NCBI RefSeq assembly: GCF_011074885.1
Contig: NC_054686.1
Coordinates: 1,054,001 to 1,118,000 of the forward strand
Direction of reading: 5' to 3'
DNA: 64,000 bases
DNA from: Brettanomyces bruxellensis
Taxonomy: Eukaryota > Ascomycota > Pichiomycetes > Pichiales > Pichiaceae
Positions 30,050 through 37,306 of the stretch are shown here, one piece after another (within the stretch, counting starts at the first letter, position 1; every line of letters begins with the position of its first letter). The position numbers were made by a program, and so were the translations under genes. The notes under the pieces were generated by a model that did no database searches, was not told where the DNA came from, and saw only the letters and a list, made by a program, of their open reading frames with translations.

Positions 30050-30730
30050 ATGATTTCATCGGCTGCCGTTCTTCTTCAGAAGGAACTGAAGGATTTATCA
30101 AAGAATCAACCCTGTTTCTACATTCAGCTTCAGAATGATAACATCTATGATTGGGATGTGGGTCTTTACATCGATAATTCTGATTCTAAATACAATGGAG
30201 CTTTTCTGAGAGGTAAGATGCAGTTTCCTCGAAACTATCCATTTGCCCCTCCTACCTTCAGGTTTACTCCAGCCATTTTCCATCCAAATGTTTACACGGA
30301 TGGGCGTCTATGCATATCCATTTTGCATAGGGCTGGCGATATCTATAATGATGAACCATCAAATGAAACCTGGAGTCCAGCACAGTGTGTGGAGTCCATC
30401 CTTATCTCCATACTTTCAGTTTTAGATGATCCTAATATAAATTCGCCAGCCAATGTTGATGCGGCAAAACTTTTCAGAGATGACAGGGAGGCCTATTATC
30501 GTAAAGTTGCCAAAGATGTTGCCAGATCAAAAGAGGATATACCCGCGGATTTCAATATACCAGATCCATCCACAAAGAAGTTGGAGGATGAATATGAAGA
30601 TGAATGGTTCTATGATGAGGATGACGACGATGACGACGACGATGATGACGATGACGATGATCAAAGCTTATATGATGATGATGTGGAAATGAGTGAAGAT
30701 TACGGTGATACTGAGGGTGGAAAAAAATAG
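30050..30730 (+). CDS. CDC34: Cdc34/Ubc3 ubiquitin-conjugating enzyme (E2 of SCF ligases)
   Basis: 226 residues from the ATG at 30050; the upstream 15 codons have only a TTG start. The UBC fold (about 1-165) contains the HPN motif, the catalytic Cys 88 in GRLCISILH, and the 12-residue acidic insertion GDIYNDEPSNETW that marks the Cdc34/UBE2R class. The C-terminal tail (from about 185) is highly acidic, with an Asp run at about 190-205 encoded by GAC/GAT repeats (30619-30660). Known role: with SCF complexes it builds Lys48 chains on Sic1 and cyclins at G1/S, and the acidic tail docks on Cul1. The tail is shorter than in S. cerevisiae (295 residues) but keeps its acidic character. Confidence 0.94.
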   Translation: MISSAAVLLQKELKDLSKNQPCFYIQLQNDNIYDWDVGLYIDNSDSKYNGAFLRGKMQFPRNYPFAPPTFRFTPAIFHPNVYTDGRLCISILHRAGDIYNDEPSNETWSPAQCVESILISILSVLDDPNINSPANVDAAKLFRDDREAYYRKVAKDVARSKEDIPADFNIPDPSTKKLEDEYEDEWFYDEDDDDDDDDDDDDDDQSLYDDDVEMSEDYGDTEGGKK

Positions 30731-31497
30731 TTTCTGGCATTTGACCGGCATATGGACTTTAATATAGTACTTTTTATCGTTTATTCTTTCCATTTCATTC
30801 GGAAATGGAGTCCATTGTCTTTCGCTTTTTTTTTTTTTGATTATACACACGTTCAGTTCTATGTTTTCACGCTTCACCCTTTCCTCTGTTGGACCTTTCC
30901 CTTGCCAACATTTCAATGCATAAATTCTTCAAAGAGTCAACATCGTCCTTATCCACTTCTTATTTTCAAGTCTTTTTACCCCTTTATTTTCAAATTTTAG
31001 CTATAGATCAAATCATAAAGCATTTTCAATTATTATTAATCTATTGTAGTTAGTATTCAAGCAGTAAAAATGTGTAAATATAATTAGCGAAACGTTCAGG
31101 ATAGTTAGAGTACGTGGTTAAGTACTTGTTAGAGTAAACTTTCGGATAGAAATTGCGGTTATCTAAGAAAAATATTATTTTCACAAAGTCTATAGCTACT
31201 AATCAAAGTTTGTCCTTCCAAACAAAGCATTTTCAATACTAATTAGCTACACTCATCATGCTATCACGAATCGTTAGAAAAAGAAATTGTATTTTTGATC
31301 TTTAAAAGAGATTTTATTCCCATGTAAAGATTGAAACTAGACAAGAAAAAAAGGCCGGCCAAGTGTAAACATAAAATAAACGAGCGTTATAAAAAGATAT
31401 CGAGCTGATTAAGCCCAACTTGTTGGTTGATGAAAACATCTCCCTAACAATATATGTATCAAATGGATGACACGAGTCTCATTGAAAAAACATGAAC
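30731..31497. other. Convergent intergenic region CDC34 / a-factor candidate
   Basis: 767 bp of 3' flank for both genes. No gene is seen. A 14-bp direct repeat (AAAGCATTTTCAAT) occurs at 31017-31030 and 31224-31237. Confidence 0.5.
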
Positions 31498-31632
31498 TTA
31501 AGCAATGGTGCACATGTTGTTCTCATGGTAGAAGTTACCATGAACATAGTTCCACCAGGTGTTGTAGTCTTCATCATCCTGAGAAGGAGCATCGGTAGTT
31601 GAGTTTTGGGTGGCAGAGATCTTGGAGTTCAT
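31498..31632 (-). CDS. Putative a-factor mating pheromone precursor (CaaX lipopeptide)
   Basis: A 44-residue ORF whose only in-frame ATG is at 31632. It ends in the CaaX box CTIA, directly comparable to CVIA of S. cerevisiae Mfa1/Mfa2. The N-terminal half is Ser/Thr/Gln/Asn-rich (MNSKISATQNSTTDAP), like an a-factor pro-region. A short acidic hinge (DDED) leads to an aromatic-rich C-terminal segment (YNTWWNYVHGNFYHENN) before the Cys. Codons are of the C-ending kind favoured in highly expressed genes (AAC, TTC, TAC, ACC, ATC, AAG). The 5' leader is A-rich, a TATA box lies 112 nt upstream, and TGAAAC pheromone-response cores lie further upstream. Known maturation of a-factor: farnesylation, aaX removal by Ste24/Rce1, Ste14 carboxyl methylation, N-terminal trimming and Ste6 export. 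Alternative: another small prenylated protein. Confidence 0.72.
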   Translation of the reverse strand: MNSKISATQNSTTDAPSQDDEDYNTWWNYVHGNFYHENNMCTIA

Positions 31633-31743
31633 TTTGTTTGTTTGTGTTGTTAGAGTAGAGGATTTGTTGGTTTTTGTTGATGATAAAGGAAATGGGAATC
31701 TGATATCCAAAAAAAAAGTTCCTATGTAAAGAAATATTTATCG

Positions 31744-31751
31744 TATTTATA
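31744..31751 (-). promoter_or_regulatory. TATA box of the a-factor candidate
   Basis: TATAAATA on the minus strand, 112 nt upstream of the ATG at 31632, a distance usual for budding yeast core promoters. Confidence 0.6.
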
Positions 31752-31899
31752 CTTAATCTCATGGCAGTTAATTGCCTCGAGGGTAGTGAAATATTGCAGC
31801 AGCAGTCCTATTGAAGTATCCGCATTAGGAAATATGTCTGGTTTCTCGCGACAGTATAATTAAAACGATAACTCGAATTTTCATTTTAATAATTAGCGC

Positions 31900-31924
31900 T
31901 TGATTTGTTTTCAAAAACAATCAA
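31900..31924. promoter_or_regulatory. Imperfect inverted repeat with HMG-type ATTGTT half-site
   Basis: Arms TTGATTTGTTTT and AAAACAATCAA face each other about 270 bp upstream of the a-factor candidate. The minus strand carries ATTGTT, the core bound by HMG-box factors such as MATa2-type regulators of a-specific genes in many non-Saccharomyces yeasts. Binding is inference only. Confidence 0.35.
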
Positions 31925-31947
31925 ATATTTCAGTGAACTCAAACCTT

Positions 31948-32288
31948 TGAAACGTTAAATAGCAAAGTCGTTCATTTGATCTGCATGATATTCGTTCATT
32001 TTTCCTTTTGGGTTAATTCAATGCACCAAACCTGATTATCGATTTTGTTTCCTTCGGATGATTTTTTTTTGCCAAAATAGTAATCCTCAAGAGAAATCAC
32101 CTTGCATCGCATCCTATGGATATTACTTTTTTAGTGATATTGCCGGATAACATCAAATTAAAAGCAAGTTTCATGTTTCAAATAGAAAAATGACGAGCAT
32201 GTGACTATTTCTATAATGCTGAGAAACAAACTAGGATATGTCAAGATAAATCTCTACTAGAACCATTATAGAACAGTAGACTGAAACA
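31948..32288. promoter_or_regulatory. Cluster of pheromone-response-like elements (TGAAAC cores)
   Basis: Four cores upstream of the a-factor candidate: TGAAAC at 31948-31953 (+), a tandem TGAAACATGAAAC read on the minus strand (32180-32168), and TGAAACA at 32282-32288 (+). TGAAACA is the Ste12-bound pheromone response element of S. cerevisiae, which works best in multiple copies. Confidence 0.5.
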
Positions 32289-32801
32289 CTACGGACCCAA
32301 CAAATTGACATTAATTGTTCGTTATCAGTAAAGTACCTTATTGCCGAATATTCTAGGGTAAACAATTTATTGGTGAATGCTCTAGCAATCGACATCTATT
32401 TCCATATTTGAAACTCCAACGACTACTATGTCGATATCGTCATTCAATGAATAATGACTACTACATCCTGCAAATAAACATTATATTTTTCAGTTCAGAA
32501 TCATTCAAGTGCAAATAGTATACAGTGCCATGAATATGACTCTTATATCCTTGTTGATTATCACATTAATTTATTAAGTCTTTCAGCCTTGCTTTGGAAC
32601 CTTTATTATCCAACTAGTATGAGTTTCAGTCAAGAGTTCTATTTCATGAATAATCCTTTTTATCTAAATACTAAGTGAAGCGATGCCTAATGATATACTG
32701 GGTAAGTGGAATTTGCAATGGGCTTAAACTGCACTTCTGTATCTATTTTATATTATCTATTAATCTAAATTAAATGTACAAATGACACACCAAATACTTA
32801 A

Positions 32802-33776
32802 TTACGCGAAGTGGATACCTACCTGGTGAAATGCGTATAATAGCTTGAGAAAAGCCACTTGATCCATCTTGGAAGCCCTTTGTTCCGCGAATCCTGTTTC
32901 CGTTAACACCTTATTTACATTTTGTTTCACCAATGATTCGACATCGTTATTAGATTCAATGGACATATCTCCGTTCTGCTCGATTGTGTAGGCCAAGTAC
33001 CTCTTGTAGTTCTCTTCCAATATTGCTGTTATCTTCTTGTTCCTGAATATAGCACCCAACGTTTTGTTCTTTCGGTTAAAACAAAGACGTAGTAATCCAT
33101 CCCATTCACTATAATTAAGATTAGGTCTTGGGATTTTCGGTATCACTTTGACCACTGATGATTCCACCTTTGGAGGAGGTCTGAAATTGTTTTTTCCCAC
33201 CTTCATAACGTGTTTCACGTTAGCCCACATCTGAGCATTTGCACTTAAACGATTGTAGAGGTTGTCACCTGGCCTGGCAGTGAGATTCATTGCAAATTCT
33301 CTTTGAAACATGAGAACTGCAATTCTCGGAGGATGCTCCATTTCAAGCAATCTAAAAACGATTCCTGACGATATCTGATACGGTGTATTTGAAATACAAA
33401 CATCAAAATAAGGAAGCTCCTTCATTTTCATAAAGTCACCAACAGTAATTTCCAACTTCTTTTCAACAGGTGTCCCTTGAACCCTTTTTAAAAGTTCCCC
33501 AGCCATTCTTGGATCAACTTCGATAGCAATAACTTTGCGTGCCTTCTCCAAAATTCGCATGGTAAGATTACCGGTACCAGGTCCAATTTCTAAAACAACA
33601 TCTGATGGCCTTATTTCTGCTTTGTCAACGATTGCCTGTGCGATTTGAGGGTTCTTTAAGATATGCTGACCGAGATTTGTGTTGAACTTGAAAACTCGGT
33701 TGATTTGATTAGCAGCCGATGGAGTTTTTCTGCTTCCAAGCTGCTTCCTGGCTGATTTCGGCATTCTATGTGACAT
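32802..33776 (-). CDS. DIM1: 18S rRNA dimethyladenosine transferase Dim1
   Basis: 324 residues (318 in S. cerevisiae). The KsgA/Dim1 Rossmann methyltransferase fold is clear: [11 protein letters not shown]-terminal motif, SAM-binding [10 protein letters not shown] (about 62-71), acidic EVDPRM, DFMKM, and the catalytic NTPYQISS motif (NxPY) near residue 131. The C-terminal helical domain has [19 protein letters not shown] and [13 protein letters not shown]. Known role: it dimethylates two adjacent adenines in the 3' terminal loop of 18S rRNA and also acts structurally in pre-40S cleavage. A basic N-terminal stretch is nuclear-targeting in character. The ATG at 33776 is used; a second Met four codons in is possible. 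It is divergent from the small ORF at 34059, separated by a 37-A tract. Confidence 0.96.
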   Translation of the reverse strand: MSHRMPKSARKQLGSRKTPSAANQINRVFKFNTNLGQHILKNPQIAQAIVDKAEIRPSDVVLEIGPGTGNLTMRILEKARKVIAIEVDPRMAGELLKRVQGTPVEKKLEITVGDFMKMKELPYFDVCISNTPYQISSGIVFRLLEMEHPPRIAVLMFQREFAMNLTARPGDNLYNRLSANAQMWANVKHVMKVGKNNFRPPPKVESSVVKVIPKIPRPNLNYSEWDGLLRLCFNRKNKTLGAIFRNKKITAILEENYKRYLAYTIEQNGDMSIESNNDVESLVKQNVNKVLTETGFAEQRASKMDQVAFLKLLYAFHQVGIHFA

Positions 33777-33892
33777 TATCGTGCTTTTAACAGTGCTAGA
33801 GTTATTATCCTTATAATGAATACTATTTTGATACTATATGAAGATTTATTTGTTAAGCTTTGACCTTTTAAAATATTTCTTTAAGAATTTTT

Positions 33893-33929
<37 letters not shown>
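33893..33929. repeat. Homopolymer A tract, 37 bp
   Basis: An uninterrupted run of 37 A on the + strand, midway between the divergent starts of DIM1 (33776) and the small ORF at 34059. Long poly(dA:dT) tracts exclude nucleosomes in yeast promoters. Confidence 0.95.
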
Positions 33930-33931
<2 letters not shown>

Positions 33932-34058
33932 GCCTGTGATAATAATAGTCGGATCTCTATTAATACTCTCACATACTTTTTCCTCTAAGTATAACTCAGG
34001 TAATCTATGTCGGCATACGAAAGCAAATATAGCCTGACCAAATATCCAGCTGTGCAAA

Positions 34059-34382
34059 ATGAATCAAAAACAAAACCACATACATATACAGAAAAGGCCT
34101 TCAAATCAAGGAAGCGAGAAGAGAAACACAGGCAAAAAAGACATTAATATCACCTCTCTTCAGCTAAAAAGAATTAAAGGTTACCAAAGGATAGTTGCTG
34201 GTTTGATCTTCATCGGCTTACCCTGCATTGAGCTTTATAGGAGGTTCTACATGAATGGCGAACGAAAAATGCAGCAAGGTGAGTTTAATCCCAGGGATGG
34301 TACGATTCGAAAATACACGGAGGAAGAAAAGATAAAGAATTTCAACAACAGTTGGCTGACCAAGATATTTGGCGAGAAATAA
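34059..34382 (+). CDS. Small single-pass membrane protein, unrecognised
   Basis: A 107-residue ORF with an ATG start. The N-terminal 45 residues are basic (Lys/Arg/Asn/Gln). One hydrophobic segment follows (IVAGLIFIGLPCIEL, about 47-62), then RRFYMNGERK and a charged C-terminus with a periodic EEEKIKNF stretch. The layout (basic, one helix with internal Pro/Cys, charged tail) is like small mitochondrial inner-membrane assembly factors, but I recognise no family. It shares a divergent promoter with DIM1 and converges on KAR9 (249 bp between stops). Its coding nature is supported by codon use, the single full-length frame and the defined helix. The function is unknown. Confidence 0.65.
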   Translation: MNQKQNHIHIQKRPSNQGSEKRNTGKKDINITSLQLKRIKGYQRIVAGLIFIGLPCIELYRRFYMNGERKMQQGEFNPRDGTIRKYTEEEKIKNFNNSWLTKIFGEK

Positions 34383-34631
34383 CTACCAGCCATAGAGACA
34401 AAACTTTACCATACACATCAAATAAACTACAGCATATCTATTCCAAATGATCATCCATTGTTTGAATTCCGCAAGCATATATTATACAACTTTAATGTTT
34501 TCGCTCTCTTGTATATAAGCAATTTCATTTCGAAAATAAGATGTTCCAGGTGCTATAATAAGCCCACCATGAATAATGTGGATCACAGATTCAACAAATT
34601 AAATTATATCGTTTCAAATTCACAGTCACCG

Positions 34632-36752
34632 CTAATAGTATAGCTGGTCACATGAAACTGTTCTTATGTTTGAATTGGCTCCTTGCATATTTGAACCTCT
34701 TAAAGATGTTTTCGCTCTTACTTTAAGATGCGACGTATCCAATAAATTATACGTGGGTGGTGACTTTTGCCTAGTATCAAGATCGTTGCACAGGGCTGTT
34801 CGTGGCCTTGCTACCGAAAATGAATGTAACCGCTTTGTCCCTATGACTGGAGAGGGTGTTCCATTTTTTGAAGAAAGCTTGGTACCTAGTTTTTCGAGTC
34901 TTGATGATGGTCTATCGTAAGAGCCCATGCTGTGTATTCTCCTATCGCCAGTTGTAGAGTTTCCCAGAGTTGATTTTCGAATAGAAATCCTTGATTCAGG
35001 TCTGAGTGGAAGTGGTATTCGGCTTTTTCTTGAAATATCTGCCTCTTCCGGTAATACATCGAATTCGTTAAGACCATGAGACAGAGAAGCTTTCTTTTTC
35101 GGTCGCTCATTAATTGGTGTTATTTGTGATGACGATCTAATCATTGATTTCGTTGTTTTCTTATCGGACGGCGTCCTTCTCGGTAGTCTCGACTTTCTTG
35201 GCTTATTTTTTATACTGGGAGTGACAAATGGATTTGGGGTCTCTGGCAGTCGAATACTTCTCAATGGTGTACTCACAGATTTATCCTCATATTTCCTAAC
35301 TCTGCTCGCAACACTTGTAGGCCCCATATTTTCCTTATTTGTACCATCCTCGGGTGGGAGTTGAAGTTCTCCCATTAATCTCGCTATAACTTTTTTTGAA
35401 TCAATTTTTAATTTCGCCTTTTCATTTGCACCCAGTGAATTCACTAGATCCTTACTGGAACAAGGTCTCCTCACAGAAATCGGAGGACCACTTATCATCA
35501 CCGGCTTTATATCTAGCGATCTAATAAAATTTTGACCTTTAAATTCGGATAACCGCTTAGACGAAGCATTCTCGACATTCCCTTTATCTCGGGTAGAAGA
35601 ATTTGGAGATGCCGATAGTTCACTATCGTCGCGTCCATCGTCTCTATTGTTTACTTCCTTTCCGGCAACTCTGGCTACCAGCGAATCGTATTTTTCACCT
35701 AGTGCCTTGTCCTTCACAAATCCACCCTGTAGTATTTTGCTTAAATATTCCAAAATGGAATTCACATACCTCATCTTACTTCCTTCCACAATCACTGTAT
35801 TTTCCATTCGGGTGAGAAGGTTGTTTGCCTCATCCAATAACCCCTGAAAAATATGCTGCCATCTTGCACCTATTAGTCTATCCCAAAGAGAGCTGATCTG
35901 ATCATCTAGGTTGATGTACATCTTAACCAGCCCTTGGTATTTCCTTATAAGTTCGATGGTGCATGATGGATATGCCTTCCCTGAAAGTCGATTAAATGAC
36001 TCTAGTTGCTGAGGAATATACGTTATAGAAGCACTTATTGGTTCGGCCTTGAAGCACAAACACGCAAAATCCTCCGTCAATAGTCTTGTTTCCTTATCGA
36101 GAAGAGGTATATGAAGGCCTCGCGAATATCTTCCATTTCCATATTGAGGTAGTTTGTCTGTAGCGCTCACCAAATCATGGAAGCATATTGATACATCGTC
36201 AAATTGACATTTTGTGTATCTAGTGTTGAGTTTGGAAACATCCTTGAGGCTTTCTTCGATCTCTTTATTAATTGATTCCATGATGCTGTGGTTGATCTCT
36301 TTATATTGCATAGCAATAGAAGATGTATTAATTAACACTTCTGTACATTTCCGTGCCCGATTCACCTGCTCTGCTATCTTAGGTAACGTATTAAGTATTC
36401 TTGTTTCCTGGTGATCATGCTTTTCTTGTTTTAATTCGGAAACAAGGTCGGATGCATCTGCAAAAACCTCCAAATTATATGATATTATGCTTAATTGCTG
36501 ATAACCCTCACTGATCCACTGTAACTGACCTATATTGGCTCCCTGGACGTCACGTGCAATCGGTTCAAGGGCTTTGATGATCTTACGAAGGTAATCTTGA
36601 GCTCTCTCAAAAATCCCATAGGCTGCATCAAATTGTATAATTCTGCGTCGGATAGAAACTTCATTGACTTTCTCACAATATTCGCTTTGTTTCACCGCAT
36701 TTTGGATAATACCTGAGAGCGGTAATGCTTTGTTTATTGTTTTAGACACCAT
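34632..36752 (-). CDS. KAR9: Kar9, spindle-positioning and karyogamy protein
   Basis: 706 residues from the ATG at 36752; the frame runs 27 codons further to a TTG only. The helical Kar9 domain fills about 1-400, including LDDQISSLWDRLIGARWQHIFQGLLDEANNLL near residue 290-320. The C-terminal half is basic, Ser/Pro-rich and disordered. It has an SxIP-type SRIP motif (residues 577-580, 35013-35024) and a related SRLP, which in Kar9 bind the EB1 homologue Bim1 at microtubule plus ends. Known role: Kar9 links astral microtubules through Bim1 to Myo2 on actin cables, orienting the spindle to the bud, and it guides nuclei in mating. S. cerevisiae Kar9 has 644 residues. It lies in tandem with CDC9 and FAS1. 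Confidence 0.88.
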   Translation of the reverse strand: MVSKTINKALPLSGIIQNAVKQSEYCEKVNEVSIRRRIIQFDAAYGIFERAQDYLRKIIKALEPIARDVQGANIGQLQWISEGYQQLSIISYNLEVFADASDLVSELKQEKHDHQETRILNTLPKIAEQVNRARKCTEVLINTSSIAMQYKEINHSIMESINKEIEESLKDVSKLNTRYTKCQFDDVSICFHDLVSATDKLPQYGNGRYSRGLHIPLLDKETRLLTEDFACLCFKAEPISASITYIPQQLESFNRLSGKAYPSCTIELIRKYQGLVKMYINLDDQISSLWDRLIGARWQHIFQGLLDEANNLLTRMENTVIVEGSKMRYVNSILEYLSKILQGGFVKDKALGEKYDSLVARVAGKEVNNRDDGRDDSELSASPNSSTRDKGNVENASSKRLSEFKGQNFIRSLDIKPVMISGPPISVRRPCSSKDLVNSLGANEKAKLKIDSKKVIARLMGELQLPPEDGTNKENMGPTSVASRVRKYEDKSVSTPLRSIRLPETPNPFVTPSIKNKPRKSRLPRRTPSDKKTTKSMIRSSSQITPINERPKKKASLSHGLNEFDVLPEEADISRKSRIPLPLRPESRISIRKSTLGNSTTGDRRIHSMGSYDRPSSRLEKLGTKLSSKNGTPSPVIGTKRLHSFSVARPRTALCNDLDTRQKSPPTYNLLDTSHLKVRAKTSLRGSNMQGANSNIRTVSCDQLYY

Positions 36753-37306
36753 CGATTGAGAAAGTGCTTTTGATCCAAAAAAAAAAAGTAACAACTGAAG
36801 TTTGAGGCTGCCCACCTTAGCTCCGTGTATCAATTCAATGAAAAAAAAGCAACTGAATGGATATATTTATATAAACTATAAGTAACGTTGCAGTAAATGC
36901 AATAAATGACCTGTTCGATAGTTATCACGATAGCTCACTTTAAAAGGTAGGGAAGTCAATCGGCTATCCTATTTAGTTCTTGCCCAATGAGGAATCAAGA
37001 GCACGCTGTGTATATTTTCTAATTTTTTTTTTTTTTTTCTTTCTCCCCCTTCACTTGTTTTAAAGGTAAATAACATACTGAAACTCTGAGCGCGAATTTG
37101 TTTACTATGCATTTCTCAGGTGTAAGGAGGAATACATATTGCAATGATCACATTCCTAGCTTATACGAAAAATATATCCGAGGCACATTCAGACTTGCAA
37201 ACACTTCCGAAGTGTGCCTTCGCTCATCCTGCATTCCATTAAAGCTAAATTACACACATGGTTCCAAAAATACAATTTAGAAGAGTATACTTAAACTGCT
37301 ATTATT
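36753..37306. other. Intergenic region KAR9-CDC9
   Basis: 554 bp holding the KAR9 promoter and the CDC9 3' flank. A run of 16 T (37024-37039) stands out. No gene seen. Confidence 0.45.

Larger units (their letters stand above)
31633..32801. other. Promoter region of the a-factor candidate plus DIM1 3' flank
   Basis: 1,169 bp with no further gene. Its notable content is listed separately: TATA box, inverted repeat and the TGAAAC cluster. Confidence 0.55.

Noticed and set aside
31633..31710. A longer 70-residue form of the pheromone candidate
   Set aside because: The extension starts at TTG and reads through the A/C-rich leader; the ATG at 31632 is the plausible start.
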